Positions 7,852-17,211 of a DNA stretch of 64,000 nt are shown here, one piece after another. The stretch comes from Stutzerimonas xanthomarina (GTDB taxonomy: Bacteria; Pseudomonadota; Gammaproteobacteria; Pseudomonadales; Pseudomonadaceae): assembly GCF_003935375.1 (NCBI RefSeq), contig NZ_RHQM01000003.1:62001-126000 (forward strand), given 5' to 3'. Within the stretch, counting starts at the first letter, position 1. The number at the start of each line of letters is the position of its first letter. Made by a program: the position numbers and the translations under genes. Under the pieces are notes generated by a model. It saw nothing but the letters and a program-made list of their open reading frames with translations. It was not told the origin of the DNA and did not search any database.

Positions 7852-8679
7852 GTGAGGTACTTGCCTGTGAATGCGATTGAAATCCCGACTGCCGCCGGCA
7901 CGCCTGACGCGCCCTTCTACCAACCGCTGGGCAACGAGGAGCAGCTGTTCCAGCAGGCCTGGCAGCACGGCATGCCGGTGCTGATCAAGGGCCCGACCGG
8001 CTGCGGCAAGACCCGCTTCGTGCAGCACATGGCGCATCGGCTGAATCTGCCGCTGTACACCGTGGCCTGCCATGACGACCTCTCCGCCGCCGACCTGGTC
8101 GGTCGTCACCTGATCGGCGCCCAGGGCACCTGGTGGCAGGACGGCCCGCTGACCCGTGCGGTACGCGAAGGCGGCATCTGCTATCTGGACGAAGTGGTCG
8201 AGGCGCGGCAGGACACCGCCGTGGTACTGCACCCGCTGGCCGACGACCGCCGCGAGCTGTTCATCGAGCGCACCGGCGAGGCGCTCAAGGCGCCGCCGGG
8301 CTTCATGCTGGTGGTGTCCTACAACCCCGGTTACCAGAACCTGCTCAAGGGCATGAAGCCAAGTACGCGCCAACGCTTCGTGGCGATGCGCTTCGATTAC
8401 CCGCCGGCCGCCGAGGAGGTGCGCATCGTCGCCAACGAGGCGCAGGTGGATGACGAACTCGCCGCCCAGGTGGTCAAGCTCGGCCAAGCGCTGCGCCGGT
8501 TGGAGCAGCATGATCTGGAGGAAATTGCCTCGACCCGCCTGCTGATCTTCACCGCGCGGATGATTCGCTCCGGCATGACGCCGCGTCAGGCCTGCCTGGC
8601 GTGCCTCGCCGAGCCGCTGTCGGATGACCCGCAGACGGTCGCCGCGCTGATGGATGTGGTCGATGTCCACTTCGCCTGA
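7852..8679 (+). CDS. nirQ: NirQ, MoxR-type AAA+ ATPase
   Basis: Cytoplasmic AAA+ ATPase of the MoxR/NorQ/CbbQ group, needed for active nitric oxide reductase in pseudomonads. The product (275 residues from the GTG at 7852) has Walker A GPTGCGKT, Walker B ICYLDEV and the conserved LLKGMKPSTRQRF segment. A second GTG at 7867 has a better GAGG site upstream and would give 270 residues; the start is uncertain. It is transcribed divergently from nirS and its end overlaps nirO. norCB and norD are not in this window. Confidence 0.95.
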   Translation: MRYLPVNAIEIPTAAGTPDAPFYQPLGNEEQLFQQAWQHGMPVLIKGPTGCGKTRFVQHMAHRLNLPLYTVACHDDLSAADLVGRHLIGAQGTWWQDGPLTRAVREGGICYLDEVVEARQDTAVVLHPLADDRRELFIERTGEALKAPPGFMLVVSYNPGYQNLLKGMKPSTRQRFVAMRFDYPPAAEEVRIVANEAQVDDELAAQVVKLGQALRRLEQHDLEEIASTRLLIFTARMIRSGMTPRQACLACLAEPLSDDPQTVAALMDVVDVHFA

Positions 8680-9250
8680 AGCCACCAGCCAACTGTCCCG
8701 GCGCCTGCCGGGTGACTTGGCGATGTGGTTCTTCATCCTCGCCGAGCTGACCGTCTTCGCCATCCTGATCCTGGCGTTCGCCGCCACGCAGATGCTCAAT
8801 CCGCAGCTGTTCAGCGAGAGCCGCGCAGCGCTGGACAGCTCCATCGGCCTGGCGCTGACCCTGAGCCTGCTGACCTCAGGCCTGTTCGCCGCCCTGGCGG
8901 TGGAACAGGTGCGCGAGGCCCGGTCCGGGCGCGCGATGCTGTTGCTGCTCGCCGCGCTGGGCTCGTCCTGCGTCTACGTGGTGCTCAAGCTCAACGAGTA
9001 CAGCCACCTGGCCGGGCTCGGCCTGGGCATGGAACACAACACCTTCTTCACCCTGTACTGGATTCTGACGGGCTTTCATTTCCTGCATGTGCTGCTGGGC
9101 ATGGTGATCCTCGGCTGGCTGGCCATGCGCTGCCGCCGCGGCGCCTACGGGCCGGACGAGCACAGCGGCCTGGAGTCCGGTGTGCTCTACTGGCACATGG
9201 TGGATATGGTCTGGGTGCTGCTGTTCCCGCTGGTCTACGTGCTGAGGTAA
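8663..9250 (+). CDS. nirO: NirO, NorE-like oxidase subunit III homologue
   Basis: Integral membrane protein of the heme-copper oxidase subunit III family, known as NirO in P. stutzeri and NorE elsewhere. It is accessory to nitrite and nitric oxide respiration. The 195 residues from ATG 8663 hold five predicted membrane helices with family motifs LNEYSHL, EHNTFFTLYWILTGFHFLH and YWHMVDMVWV. An alternative ATG at 8654 adds three residues. The start lies inside the end of nirQ, and nirP follows after 3 nt, so nirQOP is one transcription unit. Confidence 0.9.
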   Translation: MSTSPEATSQLSRRLPGDLAMWFFILAELTVFAILILAFAATQMLNPQLFSESRAALDSSIGLALTLSLLTSGLFAALAVEQVREARSGRAMLLLLAALGSSCVYVVLKLNEYSHLAGLGLGMEHNTFFTLYWILTGFHFLHVLLGMVILGWLAMRCRRGAYGPDEHSGLESGVLYWHMVDMVWVLLFPLVYVLR

Positions 9251-9253
9251 GTC

Positions 9254-9502
9254 ATGTCTGCTTCGAAGATTCTGGTGGCCTGCTGGCTCGGTCTGGCACT
9301 GCTGTCGGTTTCCACCGTGCTGCTGGGTAATGCCGGCGCCACGCTGGCATTGGCTGGTGCCGTTCTGCTCACGGCGTTCGGCAAGGCCTGGCTGATCACC
9401 GACGGTTTCATGGAGCTGCGCCACGCTCCGCGGGCGTGGCGTCTGCTGCTGCTCGCCTGGCCGCTGGTACTGGTGCTCGGCGTGCTGCTGACCCTGCTCT
9501 GA
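9254..9502 (+). CDS. nirP: NirP, NorF-like small membrane protein
   Basis: An 82-residue membrane protein with three hydrophobic segments, matching the NorF/cytochrome oxidase subunit IV-like proteins that accompany NorE. The motif KAWLITDGFMELRHAPRAWR (43-62) between helices two and three is typical. It starts 3 nt after nirO. Its function is accessory to nitric oxide metabolism in the membrane and is not well defined. Confidence 0.85.
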   Translation: MSASKILVACWLGLALLSVSTVLLGNAGATLALAGAVLLTAFGKAWLITDGFMELRHAPRAWRLLLLAWPLVLVLGVLLTLL

Positions 9503-9561
9503 CCAACGGTACACCGCCGCAAGAAGCTGACGATGCGGTCAGCCACGCCCCGCGACTTTTA

Positions 9562-9575
9562 TTGTTTCCGATCAA
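9562..9575 (+). promoter_or_regulatory. FNR/DNR-type box upstream of nirJ
   Basis: TTGTTTCCGATCAA has one mismatch to TTGAT-N4-ATCAA and lies 97 bp upstream of nirJ. A weak GATCCT hexamer (9598-9603) is centred 32 nt downstream of the box centre, the same geometry as at nirM. It suggests that nirJEN has its own anaerobic promoter. Confidence 0.6.
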
Positions 9576-9671
9576 GGCCAGCCCTACCCCGCTCGTTGAT
9601 CCTGCTGCTCAAGGAACGGGCGCCCGAGACGGCGCGCCCGGTGAGATACGCTGCCGAAGCGGAGCCGCCCC

Positions 9672-10853
9672 ATGTTGAGAATCAGCCATTACCTGCGCGC
9701 CCTGGCCCAACCGGCCACCAAGGTGCTCGGTGCCCGCAGCGCCAGCGGCAAGCGCCCACCCGTGGTGATCTGGAACCTGCTCAGGCGCTGCAACCTGACC
9801 TGCAAGCACTGTTACGCGACCTCCGCCGACAGCGAGTTCCGCGACGAACTGGATACCGTCGAGGCGCTGAAGGTGATCGACGATCTGCACGAGGCCGGTG
9901 TGCGCGTGCTGATACTCTCCGGCGGCGAACCGCTGCTGCGGGCCGACATCTTCCAGCTGGCCGATTACGCCCGTGAAAAAGGTTTCTTCGTTGCGCTGTC
10001 CACCAACGGCACGCTGATCGACGAGAGCAACATCGAGCGTATCGCCGCGGCGCAGTTCGACTACGTGGGCATCAGCATCGACGGCCTGGAGGCGGTGCAT
10101 GACGAATGGCGCCAGCTCAAGGGCAGCTTCGCCGCGTCCATGCATGCCATCGACCTGTGCCGCCAGCGCGACATCCGCGTCGGCCTGCGTACCACCCTGA
10201 CGCAGAACAACTACCCGCAGCTGCCGGCGCTGCTGGCGCTGATGCGCGAACACGACGTGCAGAAGTTCTACCTCTCGCACCTCAACTACAGCGGCCGCGG
10301 CAAGCGCAGCAGCAAGGCCGACGCCCATCACCAGATGACCCGCGACGCCATGCGTCAGCTCTTCGAGCAGGCCTGGGACGACGTCCAGCACGGCCGCGAG
10401 ACCGATTTCGTCAGCGGCAACAACGACGCCGACGCGGTCCTGCTGCTGCAGTGGGTCGAGGAGCGCCTGCCTGAGCATCGCAACCGCCTGGAAGGCATGC
10501 TGCGCGCATGGGGCGGCAACGCCTCCGGCAGCGGCATCGCCAACATCGACAACATCGGCGACGTGCACCCGGACACCTACTGGTGGCAGCACACCGTCGG
10601 CAACGTGCGCCGCCAGCGCTTCAGCGACATCTGGCTGAACGAGCCGGCGCCGCTGCTACAGGAGCTGCGCCAGCATCCACGCGCGGTCGGCGGTCGCTGT
10701 GCCGACTGCCGCTGGCTGGCGATCTGCAACGGCAACACCCGTACCCGCGCCTGGGCGCAGGGCGATCTGTGGGCCGAAGACCCGGGCTGCTACCTCTCCG
10801 ACGAGGAGATCGGCCTACCCGCCGCCGAGCGCATTCCCAGCATCGCCATCTGA
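9672..10853 (+). CDS. nirJ: NirJ, radical SAM heme d1 synthase
   Basis: Cytoplasmic radical SAM enzyme that removes propionate side chains from didecarboxysiroheme during heme d1 synthesis. The 393 residues hold the radical SAM cluster motif CNLTCKHC (Cys40, Cys44, Cys47), a SAM-binding LSGGEPLL, and a C-terminal SPASM-like cysteine set in [15 protein letters not shown] followed by a further Cys, suggesting a second iron-sulfur cluster. It is the first gene of nirJEN; an FNR/DNR-type box lies upstream. Confidence 0.97.
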   Translation: MLRISHYLRALAQPATKVLGARSASGKRPPVVIWNLLRRCNLTCKHCYATSADSEFRDELDTVEALKVIDDLHEAGVRVLILSGGEPLLRADIFQLADYAREKGFFVALSTNGTLIDESNIERIAAAQFDYVGISIDGLEAVHDEWRQLKGSFAASMHAIDLCRQRDIRVGLRTTLTQNNYPQLPALLALMREHDVQKFYLSHLNYSGRGKRSSKADAHHQMTRDAMRQLFEQAWDDVQHGRETDFVSGNNDADAVLLLQWVEERLPEHRNRLEGMLRAWGGNASGSGIANIDNIGDVHPDTYWWQHTVGNVRRQRFSDIWLNEPAPLLQELRQHPRAVGGRCADCRWLAICNGNTRTRAWAQGDLWAEDPGCYLSDEEIGLPAAERIPSIAI

Positions 10854-10923
10854 CCGATCGAGCGGCCGACCAAGCGCCGCAGCAACGCACTCCGTAAGCC
10901 CGATGAGAATTCAGGAGCACCGC

Positions 10924-11760
10924 ATGGACCAGCCACTCACATTTCCCGCCTCGCTGAGCGCCGCGTTCGCCCCTGGCGAAGTCGCTCTGGTCGGCGCCGG
11001 ACCGGGCGACCCCGGCCTGCTCACCCTGCGTGCCTGGAGCCTGTTGCAACAGGCCGACGCGGTGGTCTACGACCGCCTGGTCAGCGACGGGTTGATGGCG
11101 TTGCTGCCGGCCGACTGCAGCCGCCATTACGTCGGCAAGACCAGTGGCTACCACAGCCTGCCGCAGCCGGAGATCAACCAGCTGCTGGCCGACCTGGCCC
11201 TGCAGAACAAGCGCGTGGTGCGACTCAAGGGCGGCGACCCGTTCATCTTCGGCCGCGGTGCCGAGGAACTGGAATTCCTTCTGCAGCGCGGTATCGACTG
11301 CCAGGTGGTGCCGGGCATCACCGCCGCGGCCGGCTGCAGCGCCTATGCCGGCATCCCGCTGACCCACCGCGATCTGGCGCATTCCTGCCAGTTCATCACC
11401 GGCCACCTGCAGACCAACGGCGAGCTGCACCTGCCCTGGGACGCCCTGGCTCAGGGCGGACAGACGTTGGTGTTCTACATGGGGCTGGCCAGCCTCGGCG
11501 AGATCTCGCGCAACCTGATCTCCGCCGGCCTGCCGGTGGACACGCCCGCCGCACTGATCGGTAACGGCACCCGGGAGAACCAGCAAGTGGTGCGCTGCAC
11601 GCTGCGCCAGCTGCCGAGCATGGCCGACGAGCAGCACCTCACGCCGCCAACCCTGACCGTGATCGGCCGGGTGGTCGGCCTGTTCGCCGAGCGCCAGGTC
11701 CAGCACCCGGCGCGGCTGCACGGTGATCCAGCCGCGCAAACGGAGGCCTTATGCAACTGA
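10924..11760 (+). CDS. nirE: NirE, uroporphyrinogen-III C-methyltransferase
   Basis: SAM-dependent methyltransferase that makes precorrin-2 from uroporphyrinogen III, the entry to siroheme and heme d1. The start ATG at 10924 follows a GGAG site; the open frame upstream has no family similarity. The 278 residues show the class III methyltransferase motifs [28 protein letters not shown] and VPGITAA. The end overlaps nirN by 10 nt. The dedicated copy inside nir distinguishes it from housekeeping CobA/CysG enzymes. Confidence 0.96.
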   Translation: MDQPLTFPASLSAAFAPGEVALVGAGPGDPGLLTLRAWSLLQQADAVVYDRLVSDGLMALLPADCSRHYVGKTSGYHSLPQPEINQLLADLALQNKRVVRLKGGDPFIFGRGAEELEFLLQRGIDCQVVPGITAAAGCSAYAGIPLTHRDLAHSCQFITGHLQTNGELHLPWDALAQGGQTLVFYMGLASLGEISRNLISAGLPVDTPAALIGNGTRENQQVVRCTLRQLPSMADEQHLTPPTLTVIGRVVGLFAERQVQHPARLHGDPAAQTEALCN

Positions 11761-13274
11761 TACCCGCCCTGCTGCTGGCCGCCGCGCTGCCGGCGGCCAC
11801 CTTCGTTGCCCTCGACCTGGCCATACCGCGGGCTGCCGCGGCGACCGAGCCAGCCGACAGTCAGGCGCTGTACGAACAGCACTGTCAGAGCTGCCACGGC
11901 GTCAATCGTCTCGGCGGCGCCGGCCCGGCGCTGTTGCCGGAAAGCCTCAGCCGCATCAAGCCGGCCGAAGCCCAGGCGGTGATTCGCGACGGCCGTCCGG
12001 CGAGCCAGATGGGCGCCTACTCCCAGGTGCTGAACGACGCGCAGATCGCCGGGCTGGTCGACTATCTGTACCAGCCCTCAGCCGTGCCGCCGACCTGGAG
12101 CGACGCCGACATCCGTGCCAGCCACCGCATTCTCAAGGACGTCGCCACGCTGCCAACGACCCCGCAGCACGGCGCCGACCCGCTCAACCTGTTCGTGGTG
12201 GTGGAAGCCGGCAATCACCACGTCCGGGTGCTGGACGGCGATCGTTTCGAGGAGCTGGCGAACTTCCAGTCGCACTTCGCCCTGCACGGCGGGCCGAAGT
12301 TCTCGCCGGACGGTCGCTTCGTCTACTTCGCCTCCCGCGACGGCTGGGTCAGCGTCTACGACCTGCACAACCTGAGCATGATCGCCGAGGTTCGCGCCGG
12401 GCTGAACACGCGCAACCTGGCGGTCAGCAACGATGGCCGCTGGGTGCTGGTGGGCAACTACCTGCCGGGCAATCTGGTGCTGCTCGATGCCCGCGACCTG
12501 TCGCTGGTCAAGCACATCCCCACCGTCGGCCAGGATGGCACGCCGTCACGGGTCAGCGCCGTATACACCGCGCCGCCGCGCGACAGCTTCGTGGTCGCGC
12601 TGAAGGACGTGAAAGAGGCCTGGGAGCTCTCCTACGCCGGCGAGCCGACCTTCGAACCCCGGCGCATCGAGGCCGCCGACTTCCTCGACGACTTCTCCTT
12701 CACCCCCGACTACCGCCACCTGCTGGCCACCTCGCGCAAGGCCCACGGCGGCCAGGTGATCGACCTGGATACTGGCAAGGCGGTCACCGATATCCCGCTG
12801 CCAGGCATGCCGCACCTGGGCTCGGGTATCTACTGGAAACGCGACGGCAAGTGGGTGTTCGCCACGCCCAACGTCAGCAAGGGGCTGATCTCGGTGCTGG
12901 ACCTGGAAACCTGGAAGCTGATCAAGGAGATTCCCACCGAAGGCCCAGGCTTCTTCATGCGCAGCCAGGCCAACTCGCCCTACGCCTGGACCGACGTGTT
13001 CTTCGGCCCGAACAACGACGCCGTGCACCTCATCGACAAGCAGACCCTGGACGTCGCCCACACCCTGCGCCCGATGCCGGGCAAGAACGCCGCCCACGTC
13101 GAGTTCACCAATGACGGCCGCTACGCCCTGCTCAGCGTCTGGGACACCGACGGCGCCCTGCTCGTCTACGACGCCAAGACGCTGGAAGAGGTCAAACGCA
13201 TCCCGATGAACAAGCCCTCCGGCAAGTACAACGTCGGCAACAAGATCGAGTTCGCCGAAGGCACCTCGCACTGA
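11751..13274 (+). CDS. nirN: NirN, dihydro-heme d1 dehydrogenase
   Basis: Periplasmic paralogue of NirS that carries out the last oxidation in heme d1 synthesis and hands the cofactor to NirS. The 507-residue product has a signal peptide (about 1-31), a cytochrome c domain with CQSCH (45-49) and a C-terminal d1-type propeller. Compared with NirS the N-terminal cytochrome domain is shorter. The start overlaps nirE by 10 nt; a hairpin follows the stop. Confidence 0.96.
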   Translation: MQLIPALLLAAALPAATFVALDLAIPRAAAATEPADSQALYEQHCQSCHGVNRLGGAGPALLPESLSRIKPAEAQAVIRDGRPASQMGAYSQVLNDAQIAGLVDYLYQPSAVPPTWSDADIRASHRILKDVATLPTTPQHGADPLNLFVVVEAGNHHVRVLDGDRFEELANFQSHFALHGGPKFSPDGRFVYFASRDGWVSVYDLHNLSMIAEVRAGLNTRNLAVSNDGRWVLVGNYLPGNLVLLDARDLSLVKHIPTVGQDGTPSRVSAVYTAPPRDSFVVALKDVKEAWELSYAGEPTFEPRRIEAADFLDDFSFTPDYRHLLATSRKAHGGQVIDLDTGKAVTDIPLPGMPHLGSGIYWKRDGKWVFATPNVSKGLISVLDLETWKLIKEIPTEGPGFFMRSQANSPYAWTDVFFGPNNDAVHLIDKQTLDVAHTLRPMPGKNAAHVEFTNDGRYALLSVWDTDGALLVYDAKTLEEVKRIPMNKPSGKYNVGNKIEFAEGTSH

Positions 13275-13287
13275 TCGTGAGCGGATC

Positions 13288-13308
13288 GCCCACCGATTCA
13301 AGGTGGGC
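13288..13308 (+). terminator. hairpin after nirN
   Basis: Stem GCCCACC (13288-13294) with GGTGGGC (13302-13308), 7-nt loop, 13 nt after the nirN stop. The bases after it are C-rich rather than T-rich, so termination strength is uncertain. Confidence 0.5.
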
Positions 13309-13376
13309 GCCCCCACGACGGTCACAACCGCCTACAATCATCGGTTCCGTCACGTTCACTGCATTTAAGGTCGACC

Positions 13377-14237
13377 ATGGATATTGATCTCGCCCGCACC
13401 TTTCTCGAGATCATTCGCAGCGGCAGCTTCATCGCCACGGCTGAGCGCCTGCACATTACCCAGACGGCCGTCACCGCGCGCATACAGAACCTGGAAAACC
13501 AGCTGAGCTGCCGGCTGTTCGTGCGCAATCGCGCCGGGGCGCGGCTGACGGCCGATGGCGAGCGCTTTGCCGCCTATGCCCGCCAGCTGGTGCAGACCTG
13601 GGAGGCCGCGCGGCGCGACCTGCCGCTGCCACGCGGTTATGGCGAACTGCTCACGCTCGGCGCCGAGGTGAGCCTGTGCAACCCGCTGATGCTGGCCTGG
13701 GTCCAGCGCCTGCGGCAAGCGCTGCCGGGCCACGCCGTGCGACTGGAAGTGGGCAGCGGCGAAGAATTGCAGAAGAAGCTCGATCTCGGCGTGCTCGACG
13801 CCGCGCTGGTACACCAGCCGGAGTACCTGCCCGGTCTGCAGGTCGAACAGCTGCTGGAGGAAAAGCTGATCCAGGTGGTGCAGGCGCAGAATCCAACGCC
13901 GTATCTGTACGTGGATTGGGGGCCGGCATTTCGCAAGCAGCATAACCAGGCGCTGCCCGAATACACCCGCGCCGCGCTGTCATTCAGCCTCGGGCCGCTG
14001 GCCTTGCAGTATCTGGTGCAATGCGGCGGCCGCGGCTACTTTCGCACCCGCGTGGTCCAGCGCTATCTGGAAGAAGGCGTTCTCAAGCGAGTGGAGCAGG
14101 CGCCGGAGTTCAGCTATCCGGTTTACCTGGTGCATGCTCGCGCCAGCGAATCGCCCGCGTTGCTCAAGGCCGTCGAACTGCTGCGCGAAGTAGCCCTCGA
14201 CGATTACGACTGGTCACGCTGGTACTACGATATCTGA
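13377..14237 (+). CDS. LysR-family transcription regulator
   Basis: A LysR-type regulator of 286 residues. The N-terminal winged helix-turn-helix (about 1-60, with GSFIATAERLHITQTAVTAR as recognition region) is standard, followed by a LysR substrate-binding domain. The ligand and target are unknown. It sits between nirN and the convergent HPP-CBS gene, so it may control the ccoN/HPP-CBS pair; inverted repeats upstream of ccoN are candidate operators. This link is inference. Confidence 0.9.
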   Translation: MDIDLARTFLEIIRSGSFIATAERLHITQTAVTARIQNLENQLSCRLFVRNRAGARLTADGERFAAYARQLVQTWEAARRDLPLPRGYGELLTLGAEVSLCNPLMLAWVQRLRQALPGHAVRLEVGSGEELQKKLDLGVLDAALVHQPEYLPGLQVEQLLEEKLIQVVQAQNPTPYLYVDWGPAFRKQHNQALPEYTRAALSFSLGPLALQYLVQCGGRGYFRTRVVQRYLEEGVLKRVEQAPEFSYPVYLVHARASESPALLKAVELLREVALDDYDWSRWYYDI

Positions 14238-14261
14238 GCGTCGCGCCGGACTCGTGGCCGC

Positions 14262-15401
14262 TCAGTCCGGCAGCTGCTTGAGCCAGTTGCGGTACAGCGC
14301 GGCGATCAGATCCGTCTGGGTAATCATGCCAACCAGCCGCTGTTGCTCATCGACCACCGGCAGGCAGTGCAGGCCGCGATCCGAGAGTAGATAAACCAGT
14401 TCGACCATGTGCGTATCGGCGGTCACCGAGACTACTGGCGAACTCATGATCGCGCGCAGCTTGGTGCCGCGCAGGAAGTTCAGCTGACCGAAACTGAGCC
14501 GCCCTGGCCGCGGGTGGAAGTGCTTGAGCAGGTCCACCTGGGTGACGATGCCGACCAGTCGATGGTCGTCGCCCTGCACCACCGGCAGCGAGCGCAGCCG
14601 GTGCACCTGCAGGGTCTGCCAGGCCTGCTCGATGAAGGTATCCGGCGTGTGCCAGTACAGATCGCGTGACATCACGTGCGCCGCGGTGATCTCGCCCATG
14701 CTGCGCCGCAGGGCGTGCTTCTCGGTCTGCTTGATCAGCCGCTCGAGGTCGTCACGGGTGACGTCGACGTACTCGCCGAATTCCTGCAGCGCCCGGTCAA
14801 CGTCGTCATGGGTGAAGCTCATGCGCTCGCCCGGCGGCAGGTCGCGGGTGTGATGACTGTTCTCGCGGCTCAGCCGCGGCTTCGGATAGGGATGCCCGGT
14901 CAGGTTGTTGTAGACCAGCGCGACCGCCACCAGGAGCGCCGAATAGAACAGCACCGGCCCGACCAGCGCGTAACCCAGCTGATGCAGCTCCGGGCTGCCC
15001 ACCGCCGCCACCAGCGCCAGCGCGATGCTCGGCGGATGCAGGCAGCGCAGATAGAACAGACAGAGCAGCGACAGGCAAGCCGCCAGCGCCAGCGAGGCGA
15101 TACTGGGCAAGCCGCTCATGCCCAGACTGATGCCGATCAGCGCCGCCAGGAGATTGCCAACCAGAACCGCCCATGGCTGGGCGAACGGGCTGGACGAGGC
15201 GACGAAGACCAGCACCGCCGAGGCGCCGGCTGGCCCCATGATCTGCAGGGTCAGCGAACTGCCGACCAGCATATAGCCGCTGCAGAACACCAGCGGCATG
15301 ACGATGGCAACGCCGAGGGCGGCGCGCAACCACTCCTTCGGCGAAGCATTCAGCGGGGCGGGAAGGAACGAGCGAATCCAGAGGGCGAAAGAGTCGTGCA
15401 T
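14262..15401 (-). CDS. HPP-family membrane protein with tandem CBS domains
   Basis: The 379 residues combine an N-terminal HPP membrane domain (about 20-170, several helices, signature CLHPPS at 120-125) with two C-terminal CBS domains (about 243-292 and 319-368). CBS pairs usually bind adenine nucleotides. HPP proteins of cyanobacteria and chloroplasts were reported to transport nitrite, so a nucleotide-gated nitrite or other anion transporter is possible next to the nir genes; this is inference. The start ATG at 15401 (MHDSFALW) is chosen because upstream sequence is non-homologous. It lies downstream of ccoN on the same strand, with two hairpins between. Confidence 0.88.
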   Translation of the reverse strand: MHDSFALWIRSFLPAPLNASPKEWLRAALGVAIVMPLVFCSGYMLVGSSLTLQIMGPAGASAVLVFVASSSPFAQPWAVLVGNLLAALIGISLGMSGLPSIASLALAACLSLLCLFYLRCLHPPSIALALVAAVGSPELHQLGYALVGPVLFYSALLVAVALVYNNLTGHPYPKPRLSRENSHHTRDLPPGERMSFTHDDVDRALQEFGEYVDVTRDDLERLIKQTEKHALRRSMGEITAAHVMSRDLYWHTPDTFIEQAWQTLQVHRLRSLPVVQGDDHRLVGIVTQVDLLKHFHPRPGRLSFGQLNFLRGTKLRAIMSSPVVSVTADTHMVELVYLLSDRGLHCLPVVDEQQRLVGMITQTDLIAALYRNWLKQLPD

Positions 15402-15430
15402 TGGTCCTGCTTGTGTCGAAATCGGAGAGG

Positions 15431-15467
15431 CCGCCCGACGGGCGGTGGAGCGGTCCGTCCCTGGACC
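15431..15467 (-). terminator. two hairpins between ccoN and the HPP-CBS gene
   Basis: CCGCCC (15431-15436) pairs with GGGCGG (15440-15445), and GGTCC (15452-15456) pairs with GGACC (15463-15467). They lie in the 95-nt gap after the ccoN stop. No T-run follows, so attenuation or mRNA end protection is more likely than strong termination. Confidence 0.4.
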
Positions 15468-15496
15468 TGTTTTGAGCGAGATAGCTGCCCGGGCGT

Positions 15497-16939
15497 TCAG
15501 CTGGCCAGCAGGGGCGCTGCCTGCGGCACGCGCTCGTCGCGGCGGGCGCGGACGGTCAGCCAGGTGTTCAGCGCCATCAGCAGCATGCCGCTGGCGAAGA
15601 TGGCGCCGCCGGCCATGCGCACGATGTAGCCGGGATGGCTGGCTTCCAGCGCCTCGACGAAGGAATAGGTCAGCGTGCCGTCTTCGTTGATCGCCCGCCA
15701 CATCAGGCCCTGAGTGATGCCGTTGACCCACATCGAGGCGATGTAGAGCACCGTGCCTATGGTCGCCAGCCAGAAGTGCGCATTGATCAGGCCGATGCTG
15801 TGCATCTGCTCGCGCCCCCACAGCCGCGGAATCAGGTGGTACAGCGAGCCGATGGAGATCATCGCCACCCAGCCCAGCGCCCCGGCGTGTACGTGGCCGA
15901 TGGTCCAGTCGGTGTAGTGCGACAGCGCGTTGACCGTCTTGATCGCCATCATCGGGCCTTCGAAGGTCGACATGCCGTAGAACGCCAGCGAGACCACCAG
16001 GAAGCGCAGAATCGGGTCGGTGCGCAACTTATGCCAGGCACCGGAAAGGGTCATCATGCCGTTGATCATGCCGCCCCAGCTCGGCGCCAGCAGGATGATC
16101 GACATCACCATGCCCAGGCTCTGCGCCCAGTCCGGCAGCGCGGTGTAGTGCAGATGATGCGGGCCGGCCCAGATGTAGATCGAGATGATCGCCCAGAAAT
16201 GCACGATGGACAGACGGTATGAGTAGATCGGCCGCCCCGCCTGTTTGGGCACGAAGTAGTACATCATCCCGAGAAAGCCGACCGAGAGGATGAAGCCCAC
16301 CACGCTGTGCCCGTACCACCACTGCACCATCGCATCGGTGGCGCCCGAATACATCGAATAGGACTTGAGCAAGCTCACCGGCACCAGCGCGTGATTGATG
16401 ATGTGCACCATCCCAGTGACGATGATGAAGGCGCCAAAGAACCAGTTGCCGACGTAGATGTGCCGGATCCGCCGGCGGGCGATGGTGCCGAAGAACAGAT
16501 AGGCGTAGAGCACCCAGATCAGCGTCACCCAGAGTGCGATCGGCCACTCCATCTCGGCGTATTCCTTGGAGGTGGTGTAGCCCAGTGCGTAGCTGATCGG
16601 CATTGCCACGCAGGCTGCCTGCCAGCCCCAGAACACCAGTGCCGCCAGCCGATCGGAAATCAGCCGGGCATGGCTGGTGCGCTGAACGATGTAGAAGGAC
16701 GAGGCGAACAGCGCGCCGCCACCGAAGGCGAAGATCACCAGATTGGTGTGGATCGGTCGCAGCCGGCCGAAGCTGGTCCAGGGCAGGTCGAAGTTCAGCT
16801 GCGGCCACACCAGCTGAGCGGCGATGAATACGCCGAGGCCCATGCCGAGCACACCCCAGACCAGCGTCATCAGGGTGAACTGGCGCACCACGTGGTAGTT
16901 GTAGGCAATCGGTTCGGGACTGTTGTGCAGTTCGCTCAT
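15497..16939 (-). CDS. ccoN: orphan CcoN, cbb3-type oxidase catalytic subunit
   Basis: Catalytic subunit I of a cbb3-type cytochrome c oxidase, 480 residues from the ATG at 16939 (MSELHNSP). Longer in-frame starts add a non-homologous tail. About 12 membrane helices are present, with heme and copper ligands visible: IHTNLV (His64), WWYGHS (His211), the helix VII tyrosine region [16 protein letters not shown] (His261-262) and HVHAG (His349, His351). No ccoO, ccoQ or ccoP lies nearby, so it is an orphan CcoN of the kind P. aeruginosa uses to build alternative oxidase isoforms. Its place between nir and nos suggests use under low oxygen or in the presence of nitrite or NO. Confidence 0.92.
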   Translation of the reverse strand: MSELHNSPEPIAYNYHVVRQFTLMTLVWGVLGMGLGVFIAAQLVWPQLNFDLPWTSFGRLRPIHTNLVIFAFGGGALFASSFYIVQRTSHARLISDRLAALVFWGWQAACVAMPISYALGYTTSKEYAEMEWPIALWVTLIWVLYAYLFFGTIARRRIRHIYVGNWFFGAFIIVTGMVHIINHALVPVSLLKSYSMYSGATDAMVQWWYGHSVVGFILSVGFLGMMYYFVPKQAGRPIYSYRLSIVHFWAIISIYIWAGPHHLHYTALPDWAQSLGMVMSIILLAPSWGGMINGMMTLSGAWHKLRTDPILRFLVVSLAFYGMSTFEGPMMAIKTVNALSHYTDWTIGHVHAGALGWVAMISIGSLYHLIPRLWGREQMHSIGLINAHFWLATIGTVLYIASMWVNGITQGLMWRAINEDGTLTYSFVEALEASHPGYIVRMAGGAIFASGMLLMALNTWLTVRARRDERVPQAAPLLAS

Positions 16940-17211
16940 GCTCGCCAGGCGGCCGACGCGGGCGCCAGGGAACGAACATCGAGATCTGCCAGCGCAGCGC
17001 AGGCAATGGTCGACGGACCGGCACGCCGCATCCGCTCGCCGCTCCTCCTGGGATCGGTTCATATCGAGCGCGGCGGATTGCCGCGCAGACGGAATGCGTG
17101 CGCATTGTCTGCGGCGCTTTAAATGTTATCTAACGAATAGTATTGCTCGATAAGCGCAATATTTTTGCACTAAAGGCAATTCATGCGTGAAGCGCGCGGG
17201 CGTCTGTACCA
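16940..17211. other. ccoN upstream region with inverted repeats
   Basis: No gene. Two dyads lie close together: ATTGC-N9-GCAAT (17142-17160) and TTGC-N7-GCAA (17165-17179). The second half of the region is more AT-rich than its surroundings, as expected for a promoter. The region lies downstream of the chemoreceptor gene and upstream of ccoN, both on the minus strand. Confidence 0.5.
17142..17179 (-). promoter_or_regulatory. paired inverted repeats upstream of ccoN
   Basis: ATTGC-N9-GCAAT at 17142-17160 and TTGC-N7-GCAA at 17165-17179 share the half-site TTGC/GCAA. They lie about 200 bp before the ccoN start. Such dyads fit a LysR-type or similar dimeric regulator, but they do not match the FNR/DNR box. 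Confidence 0.35.
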
